From: CAZPWQ01 sp964590495
GTDB taxonomy: Bacteria > Bacteroidota > Rhodothermia > Balneolales > Balneolaceae
Direction: 5' to 3'
NCBI GenBank assembly: GCA_964590495.1
Contig: CAZPWQ010000129.1
Location: forward strand, 1 to 9,453
Length of the DNA stretch: 9,453 nt
Part shown: positions 1 to 5,445 of the stretch, one piece after another
Layout: each line of letters opens with the position of its first letter
How positions within the stretch are numbered: position 1 is the first letter of the stretch
The notes under the pieces: generated by a model
Seen by the model: the letters and a program-made list of their open reading frames with translations, nothing else
Databases searched by the model: none
Told to the model about the DNA's origin: nothing
Program-made: the position numbers and the translations under genes

Positions 1-164
1 CCTGTGAGTAAGACACAGCGTACTTCATCATTATCTCCGGCTTCCTTTAGAGCATCCTGGAGCTGCCGCGCCATTGGTTCTGTAAAACTATTGAGTTTTT
101 CCGGCCGTTCAAGTGTGATTATTAAGATACTATCTTCAAGAGAAGTAGATATGTAATGACTCAT
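1..164 (-). CDS. paaG: Enoyl-CoA hydratase/isomerase, PaaG-like (5' part only)
   Basis: The first 54 codons of a crotonase-family protein run off the left edge of the window. The visible N-terminus (MSHYISTSLEDSILIITLER, then PEKLNSF, ending VRCVLLTG) has the typical first beta strands of the crotonase fold and the RPEKLNS turn. In phenylacetate clusters this position is usually held by PaaG, which isomerises ring-1,2-epoxyphenylacetyl-CoA to the oxepin-CoA, or by the related hydratase PaaF. The PaaG choice is an inference from context and from the N-terminus, because the oxyanion-hole and catalytic residues lie outside the window. It follows paaD on the same strand after about 87 bp. The ATG at 164 is the only reasonable start, and no Shine-Dalgarno sequence precedes it. 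Confidence 0.8.
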   Translation of the reverse strand, partial: MSHYISTSLEDSILIITLERPEKLNSFTEPMARQLQDALKEAGDNDEVRCVLLT

Positions 165-181
165 AGTTAATTATTTTTAGC

Positions 182-247
182 TACAGATCTCCACAGATAG
201 TTACTGTTAAAATGTTTTAATCCATTTTTGATCTGTGCAAATCTGTG
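182..247. repeat. Imperfect inverted repeat in the paaD-paaG gap
   Basis: The arms at 182-198 (tacagatctccacagat) and 231-247 (atctgtgcaaatctgtg) are reverse complements at 14 of 17 positions, separated by 32 nt. Each arm contains two ACAGAT/ATCTGT units. The element fills most of the gap between the paaD stop and the paaG start. It could fold as a hairpin in the polycistronic message and adjust expression of the downstream gene, or it may be a copy of a small dispersed repeat of the genome. There is no T-run typical of an intrinsic terminator. Confidence 0.6.
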
Positions 248-251
248 GCCA

Positions 252-761
252 TTAAATGCACTTAAAGTGTTCAAAAGGTTCTTCACAATCGTGGCAATAG
301 TATTGTGCTTTACAGGCTGTAGACCCAAACTCACTTTGCAGTTCAGTGTTATCTGAATCACAATAGGGACAGGATACTACTTTGGAGTTTTTCAGGCCCA
401 CAAGAAAATCATCATCAGGATCTGTTTTGCCCGGCGGTGCAATACCATATTCTTTTAATTTCTGCTTGGCACCTTCCGGCATCCAGTCAGTAGTCCAGGT
501 CTCCGAAAAATCTTTCTTTATTTCAAAATTTCGTATCCCGTTGACTCTGAGTTTTTTTTCAATTTCATCTTCAATAGCCTTCATAGCCGGACACCCGGAA
601 TAGGTAGGAGTAATTCGAACTGTGACTTTTTCATCCTCAACACGGACTTCGCGTAAAATGCCCAGTTCCACAATCGACAACACAGGAATTTCAGGATCGC
701 TTATTTCCGAAAGTAAATCCCAGATGGAAGTTTCACTGTATGTAGTTTTGACTGTCGCCAT
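252..761 (-). CDS. paaD: PaaD, Fe-S maturation factor for phenylacetyl-CoA epoxidase
   Basis: A 169-residue protein with two parts. Residues 1 to about 105 form an MIP18/DUF59-type domain with the DPEIPVLSIVELGI motif (22-35) and the TYSGCP motif (53-58), whose cysteine (C57) is conserved in this family of Fe-S carrier proteins. The C-terminus is a cysteine-rich knuckle with CPYC (131-134), C150, CHDC (156-159) and C168, as in PaaD. PaaD is not part of the purified epoxidase core and is thought to help metallocentre assembly. I chose the ATG at 761 because the family normally begins just before the first helix; an in-frame TTG at 785 would add eight unconserved residues. No Shine-Dalgarno sequence is visible. 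It lies 59 bp after paaC on the same strand. Confidence 0.93.
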   Translation of the reverse strand: MATVKTTYSETSIWDLLSEISDPEIPVLSIVELGILREVRVEDEKVTVRITPTYSGCPAMKAIEDEIEKKLRVNGIRNFEIKKDFSETWTTDWMPEGAKQKLKEYGIAPPGKTDPDDDFLVGLKNSKVVSCPYCDSDNTELQSEFGSTACKAQYYCHDCEEPFEHFKCI

Positions 762-820
762 AATTTGATAACTAACATTTAACAACTCAATAATTCAGTA
801 AATCAATCCCTCAACCCCTC

Positions 821-1600
821 CTACTCCCAGTCGGCATCGGGATAGGATCGACGAAGGTGCTGCATTTCAGCCAGAAGAGGTCCCAGATGTTCGGTATGAA
901 ATCCGGTTCTTCCACCGCTGACCATATGCTGATCAAAATCAGGTATATTCAGCGTGGCTTCTTCCAGTACATCTGTTACCAGTTCTTTGAATTCATCTTT
1001 GAACTGGTTCAGATCCACACCGATATTTTCATCAATCATCAGTTCATCAACTTCATCCATATAAAACAACTCACCGATGTATTTCCATAATTCATCAAAC
1101 GCATTTTGAATGTGTTCATGACTTTCATCAGTTCCGTCACCCAGCCTGAGTACCCATTCCCGACTGTGGCGCAGATGGTATTTTATCTCTTTAAGATGCT
1201 TTTGTACCATTCCGCTGAATTGCTCGTCTTCAGCTTTTGAGAGTTCCTGGTATAAGTAATAACTGTAAGTGGAGAACAAAAATTGCCGCCCAATCGTAAA
1301 TCCGAAATCTCCTTTGGGCAGTTCGGTAATTTTCAGATTTTTGTATTCCACATCATTGCGGAAGTAAACGATATCATCGCGGTGACGATCTTTTCCTTCT
1401 ACCTCAGCGGCATATTCATAAAGGTTTGCGGCGTGACCGATATAATCAAGTGCGATATTAGCGAGAGCTATATCTTCTTCAAGGATAGGACCATGTCCGC
1501 ACCATTCCGACAGGCGATGTCCCAGGATCAGGCGATCGTCTGCCAGTCGTAAAAGATACTCATACAAAGCCTGTTGCCGGGTTAGAGTTTTGGTATTCAT
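821..1600 (-). CDS. paaC: PaaC, structural subunit of phenylacetyl-CoA 1,2-epoxidase
   Basis: A 259-residue ferritin-like helical protein. It pairs with the catalytic subunit PaaA in the 1,2-phenylacetyl-CoA epoxidase, where PaaC is structural and lacks a working diiron site. Family hallmarks are the N-terminal helix with DDRLILGHRLSEWCGHGP (21-38), the EEDIALANIALDYIGHA segment (41-57) and the C-terminal signature GRTGFHTEHLGPLLAEMQ (230-247). The length is normal for the family. Its ATG overlaps the paaB stop codon (ATGA, 1597-1600), a sign of translational coupling that keeps B and C in register. No independent Shine-Dalgarno sequence is visible. Confidence 0.96.
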   Translation of the reverse strand: MNTKTLTRQQALYEYLLRLADDRLILGHRLSEWCGHGPILEEDIALANIALDYIGHAANLYEYAAEVEGKDRHRDDIVYFRNDVEYKNLKITELPKGDFGFTIGRQFLFSTYSYYLYQELSKAEDEQFSGMVQKHLKEIKYHLRHSREWVLRLGDGTDESHEHIQNAFDELWKYIGELFYMDEVDELMIDENIGVDLNQFKDEFKELVTDVLEEATLNIPDFDQHMVSGGRTGFHTEHLGPLLAEMQHLRRSYPDADWE

Positions 1601-1905
1601 GATCGTCGTTTTGAAACTCTTGGTACATTATAAAATTGTGGATGCCGGTACGGCTTGTCATCAGCCGGATCGAAAAAAGGTCCCGAATCATCGGGCGTGG
1701 AAGCGGTTATTTGATCGCTTGGAACTACCCAGATATTCACGGCTTCATTACGTCGGGTGTACACATCACGGGCATTTTGCAGTGCCATTTCCGCATCAGG
1801 TGCATGAACGTTACCGGCATGTTCATGTGGTCGTCCGTCTTTGGGCTGTGTGAAAACTTCCCACAGCGGCCACTGCGTGTCTTTAGGTTTTTCTCCGTTG
1901 CTCAT
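1597..1905 (-). CDS. paaB: PaaB, small subunit of phenylacetyl-CoA 1,2-epoxidase
   Basis: A 102-residue protein covering the whole PaaB family. It has WPLWEVF (12-18), a histidine-containing HEHAGNVHAPDAEMAL stretch (27-42), NARDVYTRR (44-52), the core NIWVVPSDQITAS (57-69), and PFFDPADDKPYRHPQFY near the C-terminus. PaaB bridges PaaAC heterodimers in the multi-subunit monooxygenase and is required for activity, although it has no cofactor. It is coupled to paaC by a 4-bp stop/start overlap. Unusually, it is separated from paaA by a kinase-like gene and two sizeable gaps. There is no clear Shine-Dalgarno sequence before the ATG. A separate promoter in the AT-rich stretch at about 1906-1970 is possible but not proven by sequence. 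Confidence 0.96.
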   Translation of the reverse strand: MSNGEKPKDTQWPLWEVFTQPKDGRPHEHAGNVHAPDAEMALQNARDVYTRRNEAVNIWVVPSDQITASTPDDSGPFFDPADDKPYRHPQFYNVPRVSKRRS

Positions 1906-2135
1906 AGTATGCTATGTCTTATTAAGAATAAATTTACCAATATTTTCTTTCCATTTTCATATTAAGCTGTCGGTGCCAGTATGTTGTTAACTACCTGTTA
2001 GAACTGGGATGAACACAACAGATATATCCCCGGTTTCCTGCATTGCCCCGATTTACTTCTAATTTCCATTTCTCAAAAAGCTCATTTCGGAAATCGTTTC
2101 TCTCGGAGCGTTCTGAGCTCACTCCGGAATGCGGG
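1906..2135. other. Intergenic gap between kinase-like gene and paaB
   Basis: A 230-bp stretch with no convincing gene. The part next to paaB (1906-1970) is AT-rich and could hold a minus-strand promoter or 5' leader, though I see no confident -35/-10 pair. The part next to the kinase-like gene (about 2035-2135) reads on the minus strand as purine-rich, loosely repetitive GAGC/GAACG/GAAACGA/GAAATGAGC units. It contains a short stem-loop just past the stop codon. This gap, with the 156-bp gap on the other side, makes the kinase-like gene look like an inserted unit inside the paa operon. Confidence 0.5.
2104..2126 (-). terminator. Possible stem-loop after the kinase-like gene
   Basis: On the minus-strand RNA, cggagug and cgcuccg form a 7-bp stem including one U-G wobble, with a 9-nt loop, starting 10 nt after the stop codon. 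On the plus strand the wobble becomes a C-A mismatch, so the structure favours minus-strand transcripts. No U-run follows. It may be a weak or factor-dependent terminator or a processing and stability hairpin rather than a classical intrinsic terminator. Confidence 0.3.
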
Positions 2136-2843
2136 CTAATCCGAAACCACCACAGTTTGGCCGATCTTCTCTTCATATGCCTCCAATAGGATATCCGCCA
2201 TCTGCTCCAGGGTATAGGTATTGGAGTTAATGAGCAGGTCATAATCGGAGGGAGTTGATATATCCCCGTAAAAATTAACTTTGATGAATTCGGCCCGCTC
2301 CCTGTCCCTTTGCTTCACAATCCGCCGGGCCTCTTCTTCTGTCAACCCTTCCCTTTCGGCGTATCCGGCAATTCTTGATTTAAGCGGACGGACGACCCGT
2401 ACATGAAACGACAGCGGGTTTTCACAAATATAATTGGCCCCTCTTCCGACAATAATTTCACTGCCCTTCTCTTCAATGGTTTTGACCAGGTAGATCAGCG
2501 ATCTCAGATAGCTCGTATTCGTGGGAAGATTTTTAAAAAAACCGGCAAAAGCATTACCTACGGCCTCCTGAAGGCGCTCATCAAGTTTTTCAAGAAGTTT
2601 TTGATCACTGCCCGATCCCTCTGCGATCGCCTGCAAGAGCTCATCGTTCCACACTTTGAAACCGATTTTCCGACCCAGGACTTTAGCCATGGCGGCGCCC
2701 CGTCCTCCAAATTCCCTTGAAATGGTGATGATCGGATAATATCTTTTTTGGGAACGTGATCTTTGCCCCAGTGAGTTTTTAAGTCTCCACGATTTGATCT
2801 GCTCTTCAACAATCTTTGATACTATATTAGACATAATAGGCAT
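2136..2843 (-). CDS. Cytidylate-kinase-like P-loop protein
   Basis: A 235-residue protein resembling the cytidylate-kinase-like family, a divergent branch of nucleoside monophosphate kinases. After an N-terminal extension of about 36 residues come a P-loop-like PIITISREFGGRGAAMAKVL (37-56), VGRGANYI (132-139), the strand RVVRPLKSRI (149-158) and the lid-like DRERAEFIKVNFYG (180-193). YDLLINS (201-207) and a terminal helix close the fold. The phosphate loop is not a canonical GxxxxGK[ST]: the lysine-Ser/Thr pair is absent, as is common in this family, so CMP kinase activity should not be assumed. The physiological substrate is unknown. The start may be the ATG at 2843 or the one at 2834; neither has a Shine-Dalgarno sequence. 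It lies between paaA and paaB in the same orientation, which suggests co-transcription with epoxidase genes, but a functional link is only an inference. Confidence 0.8.
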   Translation of the reverse strand: MPIMSNIVSKIVEEQIKSWRLKNSLGQRSRSQKRYYPIITISREFGGRGAAMAKVLGRKIGFKVWNDELLQAIAEGSGSDQKLLEKLDERLQEAVGNAFAGFFKNLPTNTSYLRSLIYLVKTIEEKGSEIIVGRGANYICENPLSFHVRVVRPLKSRIAGYAEREGLTEEEARRIVKQRDRERAEFIKVNFYGDISTPSDYDLLINSNTYTLEQMADILLEAYEEKIGQTVVVSD

Positions 2844-2864
2844 TAAATTCTAAATTCGAATGAT

Positions 2865-2995
2865 CCAAATCCGAAACGTTCGAGATTGTTGTTCATTACT
2901 TGATTAGTTTATAATATAGCAGCCATTTTGAAATTGGGTCTGGATTTCCATTTTGGCAGCCGTTTCGGATTTGGGGCATTTGGATTTCGGATTTG
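2865..2995. repeat. TTTCGGATTTG repeats, inverted and direct, in the paaA-kinase gap
   Basis: Within the 156-bp gap, 2865-2878 (ccaaatccgaaacg) is the perfect 14-nt reverse complement of 2961-2974 (cgtttcggatttgg). A second direct copy of the 11-nt core TTTCGGATTTG lies at 2985-2995, 22 bp after the copy at 2963-2973. The 82-nt spacing is long for a terminator, and the unit looks like a small dispersed genomic repeat. The region otherwise contains AT-rich sequence (about 2895-2930) that could hold a promoter for the downstream kinase-like gene. Confidence 0.6.
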
Positions 2996-2999
2996 TATT

Positions 3000-3944
3000 T
3001 CACGATGCTTTTTCCTCGCCCAGGCGCTTCTTTCGGGCATATTCTTCGGCGGCTTCGCGTACCCATTTTCCATTTTTGTGAGCCTCACGCCGCGCCTTCA
3101 TTCGTTCATGATTCATCGGGCCGTTTCCTTTAACAACATTCCAGAATTCGTCCCAGTCTATTTCTCCGAATTCCCAGTGGCCGGTCTCCTCGGTATATTC
3201 GAGATCAGGATCGGGTATTTCCAATCCGACGGTATGGGCCTCCTGTACGTGACGGTCTACAAAACTTTGCCGCAGCTCATCATTCGTCTTGGATTTGACG
3301 CCCCATTTGATCAGTTCGGCGCTGTTGGGTGAATCCTCATCGTGGGGACCAAACATCATCAGCGTAGGCCACCACCACCGGTTGACAGCATCCTGGATCA
3401 TCTCCTGCTGTTCGGGTGTGCCGTTAGCCATTGTGGCAACCATCTCATAGCCCTGTTTCTTATGAAAATTTTCTTCTTTACAGATGCGGATCATCGCCCG
3501 GGAATAGGGTCCGTATGAGCTGCGGGCAAGCATTGTTTGGTTTATGATGGCAGCACCATCTACCAGCCAGCCGATTACCGCAATATCTGCCCACGATAGT
3601 GTCGGATAATTAAAAATGCTGGAGTATTTCGCCCGCCCGTTCAGCAGGTCATCGATAACTTCCCGGCGGCTGGCTCCTAACGTTTCGGTAGCACTATACA
3701 AATAGAGACCATGACCCGCCTCATCCTGTACTTTTGAAAGCAGGATCATTTTGCGCCGCAGAGAAGGTGCCCGGGTAATCCAGTTGCCTTCCGGCAGCAT
3801 GCCTACAATTTCAGAATGGGCGTGTTGCGACATCATCCGGATGAGTTGCTGACGATAGCGGTCGGGCATCCAGTCTTTTGGCTCGATTTTTTCGCCGTTA
3901 TCGATGCGCTGCTGGAACTGCTCATTTTTTTCGTGCTCTTTCAT
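3000..3944 (-). CDS. paaA: PaaA, catalytic diiron subunit of phenylacetyl-CoA 1,2-epoxidase
   Basis: A 314-residue ferritin-like diiron protein that inserts one oxygen atom from O2 into the ring of phenylacetyl-CoA, the committed dearomatising step of the phenylacetate pathway. Two ExxH iron-binding motifs are intact: E75-A-G-H78 in KVQDEAGHG and E158-N-F-H161 in CKEENFHKKQG. E45 in HAHSEIVGM and D129 in GWLVDGAA are likely further ligands by position. The family-typical DWMPDRYRQQLIRMMSQHAH (24-43) and NRWWWPTLMMFGP (188-200) are present, and the length is normal. It is the first gene of the minus-strand cluster and faces hpd across 203 bp. The ATG at 3944 has no Shine-Dalgarno sequence. Electrons normally come from the reductase PaaE, which is not encoded in this window. 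Confidence 0.97.
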   Translation of the reverse strand: MKEHEKNEQFQQRIDNGEKIEPKDWMPDRYRQQLIRMMSQHAHSEIVGMLPEGNWITRAPSLRRKMILLSKVQDEAGHGLYLYSATETLGASRREVIDDLLNGRAKYSSIFNYPTLSWADIAVIGWLVDGAAIINQTMLARSSYGPYSRAMIRICKEENFHKKQGYEMVATMANGTPEQQEMIQDAVNRWWWPTLMMFGPHDEDSPNSAELIKWGVKSKTNDELRQSFVDRHVQEAHTVGLEIPDPDLEYTEETGHWEFGEIDWDEFWNVVKGNGPMNHERMKARREAHKNGKWVREAAEEYARKKRLGEEKAS

Positions 3945-3991
3945 AACAGGAAATAACTGATGAAAAATATTTTCATTTGAACATATACAGG

Positions 3992-4021
3992 AACATGAAT
4001 TTAAACAAATACATTCATGTT
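3992..4021. promoter_or_regulatory. Dyad in the paaA/hpd divergent promoter region
   Basis: Perfect 9-nt arms aacatgaat (3992-4000) and attcatgtt (4013-4021) flank a 12-nt AT-rich spacer. It lies 48 bp upstream of the paaA start and 127 bp upstream of the hpd start. The 21-bp centre-to-centre arm spacing, two helical turns, suits a dimeric regulator binding one DNA face. It could be an operator controlling paaA, or both divergent units. No regulator gene is in the window, so the binding protein is unknown. An RNA hairpin in a transcript leader is the alternative reading. Confidence 0.45.
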
Positions 4022-4073
4022 TTTATAACGTATCAATAGTATTATCATTTCTTATTTTATTAACAAAAGGTGT

Positions 4074-4102
4074 TTGAGAGGTATTCTGATGAGTACTATA
4101 TT
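4074..4102 (+). promoter_or_regulatory. Candidate sigma-70-type promoter for hpd
   Basis: TTGAGA at 4074-4079 and TATATT at 4097-4102 match the -35 and -10 consensus at five of six positions each, with a 17-bp spacer. Transcription would start near 4109, giving a leader of about 40 nt before the hpd ATG at 4148. The same stretch also partly fits the Bacteroidota pattern (TTTG upstream, TAnnTT downstream). The sequence aaaggtga at 4133-4140 serves as the ribosome-binding site. Confidence 0.45.
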
Positions 4103-4147
4103 GCCCTTATAAAGATTGAATATCAATGAAATAAAGGTGAAACTACT

Positions 4148-5296
4148 ATGGGAGCTACTGCAGGAAACTCCGTTGCGCTTGAACGCACTATTGAAGAAGA
4201 ATTCAACGATCATCTCGGCTTACAGGATGTCGATTATATCGAGCATTATGTGAATAATGCAAAGCAGGCTGCCCATTATTATCAAACGGTTTTCGGTTTT
4301 GAACTTAAGGCTTTCAGCGGTCTCGAAACCGGAGTACGTGACAGAGCATCTTATCTTCTGCAACAGGGGAATATCCGTTTTTTGATAACATCACCCCTGA
4401 ACAGCAATTCGCCTATTGCCCGTCATGTAGCTAATCATGGTGACGGCATAAGGGATATAGCTCTCAATGTAGAAGATGTAGACCGTGCTTATGAAGAAAC
4501 TGTTAAACGCGGAGCTTATGGTGTGGAAGAACCCCATAATCTGAAGGATGAACACGGCAAAATCCGTAAAGCAGCTATTGCCACCTATGGCGACACGATC
4601 CACACCCTTATAGATCGTTCTGATTACGACGGAATATTTATGCCCGGATATCTTCCCAAAGCTTCTCCGCTAAATGAAGTGGAACCGGTAGGCGTTCAGT
4701 TCGTAGATCATTGTGTGGGTAACGTGGAGAAAGGGGAAATGGATAAGTGGGTAGATTTTTACCGTGATGTACTTGGGTTTACACAATACATTCATTTTGA
4801 TGATAAAGATATCTCTACGGAATATTCCGCCCTGATGTCAAAAGTTATGGCCGGCGGACGCGGAATGATAAAATTTCCCATTAATGAACCGGCAGAAGGA
4901 AAGAAGAAATCACAGATCGAAGAATTCCTGGATTTTTACGAAGGTCCGGGTGTACAACATATTGCATTGTTGAGCGGAGACATTATTGAAACCGTACAAA
5001 AGTTACAGGGTCGCGGGTTGGAATTTCTTCGTATTCCAACCACTTATTATGAGGAGCTGGAGAATCGCGTGGGCAACATAGATGAACCTGTAGAGAAGCT
5101 TGAAGAATTGGGTATTCTGGTAGACAGAGATGACGAAGGATATCTGCTGCAAATTTTTTCCAAGCCGGTAGTCGACAGACCCACATTTTTCTTCGAAATT
5201 ATTCAACGAAAAGGAGCACGCGGATTTGGAAAAGGAAATTTCAAAGCCCTGTTCGAGGCGATTGAGCGTGAACAGGAGTTAAGAGGTAATTTATAA
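4148..5296 (+). CDS. hpd: 4-Hydroxyphenylpyruvate dioxygenase
   Basis: A 382-residue enzyme that converts 4-hydroxyphenylpyruvate, from tyrosine transamination, to homogentisate with O2, releasing CO2. It has the two vicinal-oxygen-chelate repeats of the family. The Fe(II) triad is complete: H188 in QFVDHCVGN, H271 in GVQHIALLS and E350 in TFFFEIIQR. Other active-site landmarks are FPINEP (243-248), the GYLLQIF strand (331-337) and the C-terminal lid helix GFGKGNFKALFEAIEREQ (359-376). The start is supported by AAAGGTGA 7 nt upstream. It heads a plus-strand unit with hmgA, whose product uses its product, and is divergent from paaA. Hydroxymandelate synthase shares the fold, but the adjacent homogentisate dioxygenase argues strongly for HPD. 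Confidence 0.96.
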   Translation: MGATAGNSVALERTIEEEFNDHLGLQDVDYIEHYVNNAKQAAHYYQTVFGFELKAFSGLETGVRDRASYLLQQGNIRFLITSPLNSNSPIARHVANHGDGIRDIALNVEDVDRAYEETVKRGAYGVEEPHNLKDEHGKIRKAAIATYGDTIHTLIDRSDYDGIFMPGYLPKASPLNEVEPVGVQFVDHCVGNVEKGEMDKWVDFYRDVLGFTQYIHFDDKDISTEYSALMSKVMAGGRGMIKFPINEPAEGKKKSQIEEFLDFYEGPGVQHIALLSGDIIETVQKLQGRGLEFLRIPTTYYEELENRVGNIDEPVEKLEELGILVDRDDEGYLLQIFSKPVVDRPTFFFEIIQRKGARGFGKGNFKALFEAIEREQELRGNL

Positions 5297-5301
5297 AAAA
5301 A

Positions 5302-5369
5302 CAGCTTTCAGTGGTCAGCCGTCAGCTTTCAGTTCGATTTATTTACTGTTTACTGCATGCTGAAAAGCT
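5302..5369. repeat. CAGCTTTCAG direct repeat and alternative hairpin between hpd and hmgA
   Basis: The 11-nt word cagctttcagt occurs at 5302-5312 and 5323-5333, a 21-bp period, just after the hpd stop. A near-complementary arm ctgaaaagct at 5360-5369 could pair with either copy (one bulged base), giving two mutually exclusive hairpins. It could be a dispersed repeat, an mRNA-stability element or a weak attenuator between the genes. No U-run follows the stem, so it is not a classical terminator. The rest of this 149-bp gap holds an AT-rich stretch and the hmgA ribosome-binding site GGAG at 5436-5439. Confidence 0.5.
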
Positions 5370-5445
5370 ATATTCAAATGCGTGATTGGCGTATATAAAT
5401 GGCTGGCAATTTATGTATGAATATTAACACAAAACGGAGACAGCT

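Noticed and set aside
762..785. TTG at 785 as the start of PaaD
   Set aside because: It adds eight unconserved residues, has no ribosome-binding site, and the ATG at 761 fits the family N-terminus better.
1991..2242. Minus-strand open frame overlapping the 3' end of the kinase-like gene (83 codons)
   Set aside because: It is out of frame with the kinase-like gene, its first part is a shadow of that gene, and the remainder lies in a semi-repetitive tract. No family resemblance was seen.
2021..2268. Shared 12-mer gatatatccccg at 2021-2032 and 2257-2268
   Set aside because: One copy is inside the kinase-like coding sequence, and a few 12-mer repeats are expected by chance in a sequence of this length.
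2928..3332. Plus-strand open frame overlapping the end of paaA (134 codons)
   Set aside because: Most of it is antisense to conserved PaaA C-terminal sequence. Its start lies in the repeat-containing gap, and the Phe/Gly-rich N-terminus comes from the TTTCGGATTTG repeats.
5386..5414. TTGGCG / ATTTAT as a separate hmgA promoter
   Set aside because: The downstream hexamer is a poor match to a -10 box, and co-transcription with hpd is a simpler explanation.
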